From: Prorocentrum cordatum | Lineage: Eukaryota; Sar; Dinophyceae; Prorocentrales; Prorocentraceae | DNA: 64,000 nt | Assembly: GCA_963575745.1 (NCBI GenBank) | Contig: CAUYUJ010019370.1 | Coordinates: forward strand, 304,703 to 368,702 | Direction of reading: 5' to 3' | In this document: one piece after another, positions 51,301 through 61,562 of the stretch | Layout: each line of letters begins with the position of its first letter | Numbering within the stretch: the stretch's first letter is position 1 | Translations under genes and position numbers: made by a program | The notes under the pieces: generated by a model | Told to the model about the DNA's origin: nothing | Database searches by the model: none | The model's input: only the letters and a program-made list of their open reading frames with translations

Positions 51301-51859
51301 CGAGGATTTCGGGGTCACCCCCACCACGTACCAGCCCGAAGCGTTGCGAGAAGATGCCCCGAGGCACCCGACCAGCTGGGCGAAGCATCATTAAGAACAG
51401 AGTTTGGCAATGTTGCTCAATAGTTGTTCTGCGAGGTTGGGCCGAAGAGGCGTTCTGTGGGGCCCAACGAGCTGACCTTGAAAGGGGCCCTAGAGGCGCC
51501 AAACTGGAGCGAACATCGGGTTCGACAGGGTGTTGGGAATGAGATGCAAAACTATATCGTCTTGGACGCCGTCTTGGGTTCAACAAAGGGGATGTGGCAC
51601 AGCCGGGCGGCAGAATGGCGGAGCTTCCTGAAGGCGGAAATCATCGAGGCTAAAAAGCCCTGAAGGGAATTTTGTCGAAGTTAAGTCCCACATACCCTAC
51701 CCCTCAGCCCAGTGAGCGGCTGATTGGAAGAGGGATTCCTCCTCTTATATCTAGTTCCTGTTTTCCTTCCCCAACCCCCGCGTGCTTCTCCTCCTGCTCC
51801 TTGTCACCATCCTTGTGTTCCTCCCTGCTTCCGTCTCTCATTCGCCCGCCTCCTCGTCC
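51301..51859. other. No gene seen
   Basis: Unique sequence followed by a pyrimidine-rich stretch similar to that before the 22.4 kb repeat. Confidence 0.45.
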
Positions 51860-52203
51860 CGCTCCATGCCCGCTCGATTGTGGGGCCAGCCAGGCCAGGA
51901 GATGTCACGACCAGCTGTGCTCTCCCGAGCTTCCCCGCGTGGGCGGGCCGCGCGTCGGGAGCCCGACAGGAAGATGCAGCTGTGGTCGCGTGCTGCATCT
52001 TGCTGATTTCTGGAGGCTCAGGGGTTGACACCAACACACATTGCGGCAGCGTGCCCCATCTGAGGAAGGTGGTCCCGATCGCGGTGATGTGGTAACAGTC
52101 GGGCTGCGGCTGGAAGACTACATCCAACACCGGATTCTAGGATCATCTTCCTCTGGTGGAGGCAACCACCTGTGTTGTTGTTGGTGCCCATCCAAGCCTC
52201 CAA
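51860..52203 (+). repeat. Dispersed ~0.35-kb repeat, copy B (pair with 22370-22707)
   Basis: Same ordered landmarks: CCCGCTCGATTGTGG, CACGACCAGCTGTGCTCTCC, GTCGGGAGCCCGACAGG, GCTGTGGTCGCGTGCTGCAT, CCCGATCGCGGTGATG, CTGGTGGAGGCAACC, AAGCCTCCAA. Confidence 0.75.
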
Positions 52204-52439
52204 TGTTACCCGCCTCTACTGCTACTCACGTGCCCGCCTCTCCAGAGCTCGCGCACAGCTCGCGCAAGCTCGTGCAAGTTGGCGATCCAAGCCATGCACG
52301 ACGACGCGAATGTCGACATCCTCTTGAAGCAGCTTCCGCAGTTGGGCACAAATTCTTGACGCTTCGCATATCCCCACCAGCACATCCAAAAACGATACCC
52401 TGGAGAGTTGCTTGGTTTAGGAGGTTGAGGGAGGGCAGG

Positions 52440-52620
52440 GAGATAGGGGAGGAGAACGAGGAGGAGAAGGAGGATGCGGAGTAGGAGAAGGAGGAGGAGG
52501 AAGAGAAGGAAAAACAGGAGGAGGAAGAGCAGGAGGAAGAGGAGCAGCTGGGATAATGAGAAGTACGACGACGAGGAGGATGAGGATGAGGAGGACGGAG
52601 GGGAGATGGGGTGAAGGAAG
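52440..52620 (+). repeat. Purine-rich (GGA)n/(GAA)n tract
   Basis: GAGGAGAAGGAGG with GACGACGAGGAGG near 52565. Confidence 0.9.
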
Positions 52621-52659
52621 ACGAGGAAATGACGGCCTTCGCGGACCTTATGTTGTGAG

Positions 52660-53745
52660 AGCAGTTGGGAGGACTCTTAGGGGCTATGTTGGGGTCTTCT
52701 TGGGGCCCTCTAGGAGTCCACTTGGGACTGTATCGGGGCCCTCTGGGGGCCCTCCTGGAGCTGTTTCGGGGGGTCTGGATCCTCTTGGGGCTCGTTGGGG
52801 TGGAGGTGGCGTCTTGGGGCTTTCTTAGGGTGGTGGTCTTGGGCCCCATGGCTAACAAACAAAATGTATTCCCTCATTCGCCTGGCCCCCCTGGACCCCC
52901 AAGAATCGTTTATTGGGACGCTCCGAGGGCGCTCTGGGGTGCTCTTGGGACCGTGTTGGAGCCCCCTTGGGGTCTCTCCTCGGGCTCTCTTGGGCAATGT
53001 TGGGACCATCTTGAGGCCTCAGAAGCCCATCAGAAGCGCAACGGCGAGAAGGCCGAAGTTGTTGGGTTCCTTTTTGTGTTGGAAGGATTTGGGAGTCTTG
53101 TGATCATCCTTGGAGCTCCGTGGCCAAATGGAGCCGTATTGGACTGTTTTGGGGCCTCTCAGATGCATAATTATTGGTGGTTGCCTCAAGCAATGTTGGG
53201 AATCTCGAACAATCTTGGAGGCCATCCTTTACTCCTTGAGGGCAGCTTTCAGTCATATTGATCCAAACGCTTCCCAAGGATGCCCCAGATATGCCAAACG
53301 CTCTTTGTCAAACCAAGTTTTCGTTCTTCGTTGGCATTGAGCGAAGGGGGCGAGTCCCCTAACGGCCTCGCCCCTCCAGAGTCCCTAAAGTCGTCTCTTG
53401 GAGCCCTCTTGCGGCGCTCGTGGACGCTCCTGGGGCCGCCTTGGAGCCGTCTTGGCTCTCTATCGGAGCTCTCTTGGGTAGTATTGGAGCATATGTATGC
53501 TTCCCAAGCCAACTGGACGCGACACACTAGAATGCACAAACCACTGGTTGTCCATACGTTTTGAGTGGATGCAGGCCTCTTGGGTGTGTCCTTGGGATGC
53601 TCCGCGGCCACTTGAAGCCGTCTTGGAGCAGTCCTGGGGCCTCTTGGAAGCTATCTTGGGCCATTTTCGGATCTTGGATGCCATCGTAAGGTCTCTGGGG
53701 CCATCCTGCAGCCATCTTGAGCCATCTTGGGCCCTCTGACCGCTC
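52660..53745 (+). repeat. TCTTGGGGCC dispersed element(s), tail-less
   Basis: TCTTGGGGCCCTC, GGGGTCTCT, GCCGTCTTGG and CCATCTTGAGCC arrays over about 1.1 kb, probably two adjoining copies; interruptions at 52845-52915 and 53265-53390 are unique. Confidence 0.68.
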
Positions 53746-54137
53746 GTCAAGGCCCAGGGGGGGGGGAGAGGGGGAGGAGGGGGGATCAAGCTACCCGCCC
53801 CGAAGGACGGTCGTCTCGCCCAACCCCGCCCCGCAGCAGAAGCAGCGCCCGAGTCTCAGCATAGGCGGGGGCTGCCACCGGCAGACGTCGGGAACCAGCG
53901 CAGACGCCAGCCAGGTGCGCGACGCCCACGCCGTGCTCCGCGCGTGCCGGTACATCCCCTATCGTGCGTGCCGAATATCAATGCAACATGGTCGCGGGGC
54001 GCCCGCGCATGGTCGAAGATTCTGTCAGCGTGCTCGTTGCATCGGCGTTTATTGATTTGGAGCAGGGGTAATCCCCTTCCCGAAGTGGAGGAAGGGGCTT
54101 GGAAGAGGGAACGCTCTAAACCACTCACGCCCTACAG
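53746..54137. other. Upstream region or intron of the PhyH gene
   Basis: No upstream exon could be identified. The last 20 bases, ending CGCCCTACAG at 54137, make a plausible 3' splice site. Confidence 0.45.
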
Positions 54138-55280
54138 GGCTGGTGGGATTTGAGCGCGGTGGAGCGTGCTGCGGTAGTCGCAGACGAGTGCTACTGGAAG
54201 GCTCTTTGCCCCAGGCTGCATGTTGGTTCAGAAGACATGCGGCGCTTGCTTGCAGATGCAATCATCGACCCCGAGGCTGATTTGGTTGACGAGCTGCGCG
54301 ACCGCATGACGCAGGATGGCTACTGGGACGTAAGCCACGACGCTTTGCGCGAGGATGGTTCAGTGCACTTGAGCTGGGCGGTGAACGTAGAAGCGATGGC
54401 CGAAGGGATGACGCTACTAACCAAAGCTGGATGGCCACCCAGCTTCTTGCTCATGTACGATGACCCGTGGCTCCTCGCTCATCAGCTGAAGCATCTGATC
54501 CGCATGACCTCGGGCAACCAGATGCTGTACGACTTTGCGTTCTTCAACGTGGGCTCCAACCTCACGCCCACCGGAGAGGCGGACGAAGTCGACGGACCAT
54601 CGAGCCGCGGATGGGCGCCGCACCGAGACCGAGGCCAGGATGCGACCAAGACCGCTTTTCGGAGCGACGGCACCCCCCAATACTGTACGACGTGGGTGGC
54701 GCTCACGGACGCCACCACTTACTCTTCCTGCCTCGCTTGCGTGCCTAAGCGCTACGACCCTGGTTACAGCGGCGGTGACGGCGGCCATGACCCGATGACC
54801 GCGATCTTCAAGGCTTCAGGGAGCAACGCATTGCAGTACATTAGAGCGTTGCCCGTGAGCGCAGGATCGATCATCCAGTTCTCTCACCGGCTGCTCCACT
54901 GGGGCACAGCCGCGGCCGGCAGCACCGCGTGGAGGCAGCAGGCTCCGCGCATCGCCATGTCGTTCGCCAGCGCCGATGCGAGGTTCGAGCAGCCCTTCCT
55001 CTCCGAGGACGCGTCGCGCTGTCCACTGCCAGCCGTGTCCACACGCGCTGGCCTCGTCGCGGGCCTTGCCATATTTTATATCGGCAACGAGAATCCCGGT
55101 CAATGGCGAACGCGGCTGTACTGGGACTGCTTCCGCGCGAGCCAGTGCCAGGGTTGCTTCACCGAGCGTTTCGCCACGATTGTCGCGCAGAATTTTCAAG
55201 CGAGTGAGGCAGTGAGGAGGTCCAGTGAGAACAGAAAAATGAATCGTGCAAGTGACTACATTCAGATGCCAATATCATAA
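54138..55280 (+). CDS. Phytanoyl-CoA dioxygenase (PhyH)-family Fe(II)/2-oxoglutarate oxygenase
   Basis: One long open exon. Stop-free sequence starts at 54120 with no ATG; a 3' splice site (CCCTACAG) precedes 54138, so the start Met should be on an unseen upstream exon. Numbering from TTG at 54150: the iron-binding HxD is His158-Arg-Asp160 in WAPHRDRG. The distal His is probably His250 in HRLLHWG. Arg267 in APRIAMSF fits the 2-oxoglutarate carboxylate contact. VSAGSIIQFSHRLLHWG is the expected C-terminal jelly-roll strand. About 380 residues is somewhat longer than typical family members (about 300). The substrate is unknown: family members hydroxylate fatty acyl-CoAs, toxins, halogenated or small metabolites. 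All three catalytic positions are present, and codon use ends mostly in G/C. There is no signal peptide. The C terminus ends at TAA 55278-55280. Confidence 0.88.
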   Translation, partial: GWWDLSAVERAAVVADECYWKALCPRLHVGSEDMRRLLADAIIDPEADLVDELRDRMTQDGYWDVSHDALREDGSVHLSWAVNVEAMAEGMTLLTKAGWPPSFLLMYDDPWLLAHQLKHLIRMTSGNQMLYDFAFFNVGSNLTPTGEADEVDGPSSRGWAPHRDRGQDATKTAFRSDGTPQYCTTWVALTDATTYSSCLACVPKRYDPGYSGGDGGHDPMTAIFKASGSNALQYIRALPVSAGSIIQFSHRLLHWGTAAAGSTAWRQQAPRIAMSFASADARFEQPFLSEDASRCPLPAVSTRAGLVAGLAIFYIGNENPGQWRTRLYWDCFRASQCQGCFTERFATIVAQNFQASEAVRRSSENRKMNRASDYIQMPIS

Positions 55281-55434
55281 AACATTGGTACCGTAAAAAA
55301 AAGACCCGTGCATCCTGAAATTGTGATCTACATCTCTTGTGAGAGAGCCGACCCGCGCGCGCCCAGCGCGCCAGTCGCAGCCCCGCCCGCTGCAAGCTGC
55401 TGGTGATGCGTGCACTCCCCCCGTGTCATGCGTG
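55281..55434. other. 3' flank of the PhyH gene
   Basis: A-rich start (ATAAAACATTGG, AAAAAAAAG) that may be 3' UTR; no canonical polyadenylation signal can be asserted. Confidence 0.35.
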
Positions 55435-55436
55435 TG

Positions 55437-55467
<31 letters not shown>

Positions 55468-55485
55468 GTCGTGTGTGTGTGTCGT
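55435..55485 (+). repeat. (TGTC)n and (TG)n microsatellite
   Basis: TCTGTCTGTCTG run followed by GTGTGTGTG. Confidence 0.95.
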
Positions 55486-55555
55486 GTGTACGCGTGTACA
55501 GTCACTGTTGCTGCTACGATCTACTGTCGGGAACTTCTCTTGAGCTTGTCACGCC

Positions 55556-55745
55556 GCCGGTTCTGGCCCACCACGCTTCGGCGCGACACGTTACTGACAT
55601 CCCAGTCCCCAAGTGATCAACGGCTCGGGTTTTTCCCAGCCTGCTGCCACGCGGAGCAGAGTGACACGCGATCCATTTGCAAGGCGTAGGATGTCGCCGG
55701 GGCCGCAGCCGCGACACGCTAAGCAAAAATTTCCGGCCGCAGGTG
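55556..55745 (+). mobile_element. Small dispersed element with GACACGCT motifs, copy 3
   Basis: GGTTCTGGCCCACCACGCTTC, GCGCGACACG, CCCAGTCCCCAAGTGATCAA, TTTTTCCCAGCCTGC, GTCGCCGGGGCCGCAGCCGC and GACACGCTAAGC, TTTCCGGCCGCAG. Combines features of copies 1 and 2. Confidence 0.78.
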
Positions 55746-56880
55746 TATTGAGGTTGCTACCATCAGTGTGGGTGAATTTTGGTGAGCCTTGCGAAATTGT
55801 CATATCGAACGTACCATCTATGCATGTTGTCAAATGTGTACGGCTACACTGTATTATGCTACGCTCTCCAACCTCATCACGCATCAGTTTCAAACCTGGA
55901 AGTGGGCGTTGTGTGCAACACCGAGGGCGTGGGGAACGCATACAGGAGGCCCGAAATACGCAGGTGTTCTGCCGGACGGCACGGTCCGCTCCATGTCGCC
56001 ATTTTTGGCGGGCAGCGTTGGACGCATCGTGCTTCTTATCCAGTCCACCATGCTGGGTGCGTGGTGGTTGCGAGGCGAGACATGTTACCAATGACGCGTT
56101 GCCGTTGGTAGAAGACCGTCAGCGTGTTAGTTCTTCGCTTTTGTCCGAACGCCTGGCGTTTCTCCAACAGGCTGATGGGTTGCCCACGGCGGCGTGTTAT
56201 TGATCATGTTTTTACTCCCCGAGTGGTGCCCGTGGCGAGCGCGGTACCTTGCTGTCCACTGCCCACGCATGCTGACTCTCGGTGGGGCGGGGTTTGTGCT
56301 GGACACTCTCTTTTGGCGTGCTTGTACTCCTCCGGTGCGAAGCAGACGGGCTGGGGGGCAGAGCACCAACGAGCTGCATGAGTGATGCTCTTGACCCGGG
56401 ATGCCCTGTAGCCATGTTTCGACTGCACCCACACATCTGGAGTTCGATCTTTCACTGCGCGGGCCCCTGGACCTCTCGAAACCTTCCCCAGGGCCGGGTT
56501 CTTCATCCCGAGCTGTTTGTTGGACGGCGCCGAGCCACGAAGCCCTCTTCGAGAGGCCAACCGTAGCGACAGGCCGGCCGCTTGCTTTCCGCGGCGCTTG
56601 ATGACTGAGACTGTGCAGTCGGCGAGCGTTTGGTGGAGAGCAGTCGGCGACCAGCAGCCGTGGACCTGCCTCATGGCGCATGGGCCGACGAGTCGACTTG
56701 CCACGGCGGCCCAGCTGAGATTCGCGGTCAAGGCTGGGCCGTGAGAGTTCCATCGGGGACCTCCGATGTGCCTTGAGGTACGCACGGTCGCCGAAGCTCT
56801 ATGCACACTTGGGCGTTTCCGTCCGGCCTCGGGCTCTGGGGCCCTCGTGGATGGATCGGGCTCGAGGGATACCACAGAGA

Positions 56881-56881
<1 letters not shown>
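55746..56881. other. Low-repeat region; no gene recognised
   Basis: Long overlapping ORFs exist on both strands. The most protein-like stretch is around 56078-56187 on the + strand (DALPLVEDRQRVSSSLLSER and onward to a TGA), but it lacks a good acceptor and any known motif, so it is not called as a gene. Confidence 0.35.
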
Positions 56882-56967
<86 letters not shown>

Positions 56968-57430
56968 CATGATGATGATGATGATGATGATGATGACGAC
57001 TATGACGATGACATTGACAATTACGATGACGATGACGATGACGATTACGATGACGATGATGATGATGATGATGATGATGCTGATGATGATGCTGATGCTG
57101 ATGCTGATGCTGATGCTGATGCTGATGCTGGTGCTGGTGATGGTGATGGTGATGGTGATGGTGATGGTGATGGTGATGTTGATGTTGATGTTAATGGTGA
57201 TGATGATGATGATGCTGTTGGTGATGGTGATGGTGATGGTGATAGTGATGGTGATGGTGATAATGATGGTGATGATGATGATGACGATGATGATGGCAAT
57301 GAGTATGATGATGATGATGATGCTGATGCTGATGCTGATGCTGATGATGATGACGATGACGATGACGATGATGATGCGGATGATGTGATGATGCTGATTA
57401 TGATGCTGCTGCTGCTGCTGATGCTGCTGC

Positions 57431-57471
<41 letters not shown>

Positions 57472-57548
57472 TTGATGCTGATGATGATGCTGATGCTGAT
57501 GCTCATTATGATGCTGATGCTGATGCTGCTGATGATGATGATGATGAT
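56882..57548 (+). repeat. (GAT)n long microsatellite with GCT/GGT subrepeats
   Basis: GATGATGATG, then GATGCTGATGCTG, GATGGTGATGGTG and GATGACGATGACG zones, about 665 bp; Asp-rich and Met-rich ORFs are artefacts. Confidence 0.98.
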
Positions 57549-57652
57549 GAGGAGGAGGAGGAGGAGGAGGAGGAGGAGGAGGAAGAAGAAGAAGAAGAAG
57601 AAGAGGAGGAGGAGGAGGAGGAGGAGGAGGAGGAGGAGTGGAGGAGTGGAGG
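57549..57652 (+). repeat. (GGA)n/(GAA)n tract
   Basis: GGAGGAGGAGG, then AAGAAGAAG, then GGAGGAGG, directly joined to the (GAT)n array. Confidence 0.97.
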
Positions 57653-57911
57653 AGTGGACCCCGGTCGCGATTTTCCCCGATGCTGGCTCCTACGGGGGTC
57701 CCGAAACACGTCCGGGGTCAGGGCCCCCGAAATGGCGACTCGCCCCAGGGCGTCCGCGCGCCCGAGAAGGCTGCAGCCGTGGGTCGAAGCATTCTCCATG
57801 GCTTCGTTCCCTCCGGGTGGGATCTTCAAAGTCCTTGTCGGCCACGCGCAGAAGGGTGGCATAAAGGGGGAGGGGGGAAGGCTTCTTAGAAGGAGGCTGC
57901 TCCTTAGACTC
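57653..57911. other. Spacer, no gene seen
   Basis: Unique sequence; CTTCTTAGAAGGAGGCTGC near 57879 and GCCTTCTAAGAAGCAGCC near 58076 are inverse copies flanking the next repeat. Confidence 0.5.
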
Positions 57912-58036
57912 GGCATCGCTCGGACGTGTGCATTTTTCTCGGCGGGAGCCATCGAGGAGCAACCTTGATCATTTCGCAAAGAAACCACGCACGAAACCGA
58001 ACAAAACACAGGAAATGGACGTCCGAGCGATGGCCA
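57912..58036 (+). repeat. Dispersed repeat, copy 2 (pair with 1291-1418)
   Basis: GGCATCGCTCGGACGTGTGC to GAGCGATGGCCAG, near-identical to copy 1. Confidence 0.8.
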
Positions 58037-58114
58037 GTAGAAGGCGCGAGCCTTGTCTACAGATTTAGGGCGGGCGCCTTCTAAGAAGCAGCCTGCTTCT
58101 AAGAGGCCTTCCCC

Positions 58115-58325
58115 CCGGGACGATCGACATGGGTGCGGAAGGAATTGGTCCGAAGACCCACAGCAGCTCCTATCCATTTTGAGCAGGGCTCGCTGTCGGT
58201 GTCGCCGCGGACGTTGTCCATCTCAGGCAAGAAATCGCCTGTCCAACAGCGGCCGCTGTCGATTTTTGAGTGCACTTGCTGTTGGCCATCTTGCCTATCT
58301 TCTCCCTACCCATTTCGGGCGTGCC
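58115..58325. mobile_element. Foldback element FB2, copy 2
   Basis: CGACATGGGTGCGGAAGGAA, CACAGCAGCTCC, CCATTTTGAGCAGG, CGCTGTCGGTGTCGCCGCGG, CCAACAGCGGCCGCTGTCG, TGCTGTTGGCCATC and CTACCCATTTCGGG follow the order of 6139-6335; the arms are more diverged. Confidence 0.7.
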
Positions 58326-59571
58326 AGTCCCTCTCCCCCCCTCGATGACCCTCGGAATGCGTGTTAGCCCACTGCGCGTGCGTGAGTTCCAAGATCTCCC
58401 TCTGCTCCACCGATCGCGCTCAGCCTGCGTCGGCCCTCACTGCACCGCTTGCGTCGTGGTGAGGGGCTTCGGCGCACAGGCAAACGTTGGCGCCAACACA
58501 CGTAACTGCTCGGAGTCATTCATCCTCGTTTCGACGTCCGCCCAGCCTCCACGCCACGTGGTCGCAACCCATTTCGGGCGCCAGTGGTGGTGCAAGTGGC
58601 ACCAGAAATGGGCATCCACCTCCGCCCTGCTCGAGGTTATGCTTCTTGGGTGTGAAGATCGAGAGTTTGGGCCGCGATGTTTCACGACGATTGCGGTTGG
58701 AGCTGGCTGGGGGGCTGAGGTGGCTCAGCACTGCATCCCATCCAGCCAGCCCATCGTCGCCACGGCTAGGTGCGGCTCGACCAACTTGTCAGTTTCGACC
58801 CCTGGAGGGGTTCGGGGACCGATTTTGCACGGATTTGTCCTCGTCCGCCCTGGTGGCCGATTTGCTCACAGTCCATCTAACGAAGACCTCTCGGCCCCGC
58901 TTCCAAGAATGCGGTGCGTTGTGCGAGGTCGGACGTCTGGCAATACCACTTCCGGCCGCTAGAAACAATCGAGTCGTTGGGAGGCCTGTGCCAAGGGAAA
59001 TCCTGCAGAGAGAGGGGTTCGGGAGTTCTCGTCCCAGATATCGGACGCTTCGACGGAATCAAGGCGGCCAGTTTGGCATTTGTTTTGGCCCAAGGAGGCT
59101 GGGTTTGGGCCTCGGTGCTGTTCAAAAACGACTCGGGAGAGCTCCACAGCCTTGGGAGAGTCGAGGTGTTCGGGGGCCCATGTATCGAAAGAGTCGGCGC
59201 GCCGGATGTCTGGCGTGCTGTGTTACGACGAATGCGAGATGTTTCACGCGATCGGTCGTCGGAGAGTGCCCCGTGCTGCGTGTATCTGCCTCTGGGGTTG
59301 ACATTGGTGGGTCTTCTTCTGTTGATGGTGTGCTGCCAGGACAGTTCTGCCCACTGATAGATCATCGAATTGGTTTGGATTTTGACGAGTCGTTGACGGC
59401 ACCCTTGCGATAATGCGGCGACGCGTTCGCTTTTTGCTTGCCCGTTCCTCGTATACTTCTCCCGTTGGGCGCCCGGCAAGGGCCTAACATTTTTATGCTC
59501 GTCTTGATTGCCCAACTGCACCCATTTCGTTTTGCCGTATTTATCCATCATATCTTACATTGTTCGTGCAG
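58326..59571. other. Low-repeat region with long open frames; possible decayed gene
   Basis: Three + strand frames stay open for 150-300 codons. The most protein-like is 58914-59357 (SGVLVPDIGRFDGIKAASLA, VLAQGGWVWASVLFKNDSG, then RVEVFGGPCIERVGAPDVW and a hydrophobic end LGLTLVGLLLLMVCC). No family is recognised, and no exon boundaries support it. The lack of simple repeats over 1.2 kb is itself unusual here. Confidence 0.25.
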
Positions 59572-59666
59572 CGTCCATCCCTTACCATTGGAGGTGCTCG
59601 GCAATGACTACAAAGACTTCCTTGAGAGGCGCGCGTCGGCTAATGCGAAGTCGGTTCACTCTGGAG
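59572..59666 (+). CDS. Isolated exon-like segment, product unknown
   Basis: Strong splice context: a pyrimidine-rich stretch and CGTGCAG before 59572, and GGAG|GTGAGC at 59666/59667. From the second base it reads VHPLPLEVLGNDYKDFLERR then ASANAKSVHSG with no stop. One other frame is also open (SIPYHWRCSAM..), so frame is inferred from composition. No family is recognised. LGNDYKDFLERR loosely recalls the helix after a CNB domain, but the phase does not fit a simple join to 46335, so I do not assign it to that gene. Confidence 0.35.
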
Positions 59667-60949
59667 GTGAGCTTAGAGGCATACTTACTCCGTGGGACGA
59701 GAGAGGCATGTCTTGTGAAAGTTGGGTTCCTTTGCAGCAACAGTAGCAGCGGGGGGGGCTGATCGCAACGGGTGAGGAGAGGGAGGGTGAGGATGTTCGA
59801 ATCATTTGTGGATCAGAGCCGTGGCCGTGCGAGAGACATTGGAACGCGTCGTCTAGATCACAAGACTGTCGGCTGCTGCTGCTAGCCACCGAGCTCTGAA
59901 TCGCAAAAGCTCCAGGCCCACGCAGAGTCCAAGAATCTGATACAACATCATGGCTGGTACGCTCGCCAATGACAGGGATGGAAGCGGACACCGCATCAAC
60001 GCGTAAGCATGCCGCCGTGCCTTCTTTTCCGATGTCCCTCCGAGCACGGTGCGCACATCAAATAAGACATCGGTTTTCCAGCAGTTGCCCCACGGTATTG
60101 TCTTACCCCCTGTGGCCCAAGGAACCCACGGACGTTCGAGGGCACCCTAGGACCCTCCAAGATCAATGTGCCCCGAGATTCCTTATAGCAGGAACAGTGT
60201 TAGTGTGCCTATTGGTTTCGGGGTCACCTCTGAGGTCTTCATGTCTGTGGTTCCCTTACAACAAAAAGAGCTCGTTCACCAACTGTTCAAAAAAAACAAG
60301 CGGTGCAAAACACAATGCAAACAAAGAACACGAGCAACAAACAGCGCAACAACACGTGAAACAATGATGTTGGCTCACGTGAACACCGAGTCTGCGCCGA
60401 TAAATCGTGCAACAAGAAAGTGCTCCCCAAGTCACAACTGGGCATGGCTTTCCTTTGCGCACAGTATTTTGTTTGTGTTAGTGTTTTTGGTTCGCGTTTG
60501 GTTTGTGGATTCTGTTTCACGGGATCCAGTCGTGAAGGGCTATAGTCTCGGATCTCACCGCGCTTAACCAAGCGCATCGAGATCGCAACGGGTGCAACTT
60601 GCGGGCGCACCAGAAAAGCAGGCTGCAGCTCTGTGCAGTAGATCATCCGATCCAGGGCAGTAGTGCCGCATTCTATCCAAGAGTGGATCATGTTTTGGCG
60701 ATGTGGTCGCGCCGCGCACCTTGCGCCTCGTTCTGATCAAGCTCCGCCTCCTCCCCACAGCACGGCGCCCTCCTTATAATGATCTATAAACCACCAGGTC
60801 AACTTTTAATTACTAAACAACGTCGATGGCATGTCGAAGACGTGCCTTCCCAGCGTGCTCATCCGCGTGCTCATCCGAGGTTGTCATCTTTCTGGCGGGG
60901 GCTGCACGCTGCTAGCTGCTCACGACCCGCAACCCCAGAACTACGTGGA
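59667..60949. other. No gene seen
   Basis: Low-repeat sequence. An ATG-initiated stretch at 59950-60006 followed by GTAAGC could be a short exon, but upstream frames contain stops and there is no domain. Confidence 0.35.
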
Positions 60950-61085
60950 TGTTGAATGGCAACGGAAGAAAAGTGGTCGACGGCACGGACTTGGGCGCGT
61001 AAGTTTCCAGCGTACGGTCGCGCGTAAGCTACCGCGTTGGGTCGCTTTGTCGTCTTGTGTAGGACCCCTTCCTTTTTGCCGCTCT
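60950..61085 (+). repeat. Dispersed repeat with GCGCGTAAGC words (pair with 40400-40530)
   Basis: GGGCGCGTAAGTTTCCAGCG, GGTCGCGCGTAAGC, TACCGCGTTGGGTCGCTTTG and GACCCCTTCCTTTT in the same order as the 40.4 kb copy. Confidence 0.65.
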
Positions 61086-61397
61086 CATGTATGCGCGCAC
61101 GCGTGCAGCCTGCCTGCGCACCCGCACGGCAGCGGGGCCCCGCGCGAGGAACTTCCTCAGCGCCGGCCTCCGCAAATCGCAGGATGCCCGCGTCCGCCTC
61201 TAGCCGCCGTCCCCCTGCTGCTCCTGCTGCTGCTGCTCCTGCCGCTGCTGCTGCTGCTGCTGCTCCCTCCCCTCGCAGTGAAGGAAACAGGGACGGAGGG
61301 AAACGGGTCCTGAGGGTTCTCGCTGTCTCTGGCCTCCCGGGGCCCTCCACGGACCTCGGGACCGTCCAAGGGCGACTCGGGACGCGGAGCTGGTCAT
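61086..61397. other. Spacer with short CTG/CTC runs
   Basis: CTGCTGCTGCTCCTG at 61214-61265; no gene. Confidence 0.5.
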
Positions 61398-61562
61398 GGG
61401 AGGAGGAGGAGGAGGAGGAGGAGGAGGAGGAGGAGGAGGAGGAGGAGGAGGAGGAGGGAGGAGGAGGAGGAGGAGGAGGAGGAGGAGGAGGAGGAGGAGG
61501 AAGAGGAGGGGGAGGGGGAGGGGGAGGAGGAGGAGGAGGAGGAGGAGGAGGAGGAGGAGGGA
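61398..61562 (+). repeat. (GGA)n polypurine tract
   Basis: About 165 bp of GGAGGA with short GGGGAGG interruptions. Confidence 0.97.

Noticed and set aside
53708-53745. CAGCCATCTTGAGCC as a spliced-leader-like sequence upstream of the PhyH gene
   Set aside because: It is one of many CCATCTTGGGCC words of the local dispersed repeat.
56773-57864. Asp-rich 363-residue ORF and overlapping Met-rich ORF
   Set aside because: Products of the (GAT)n/(GGA)n arrays in different frames; no flanking coding sequence.
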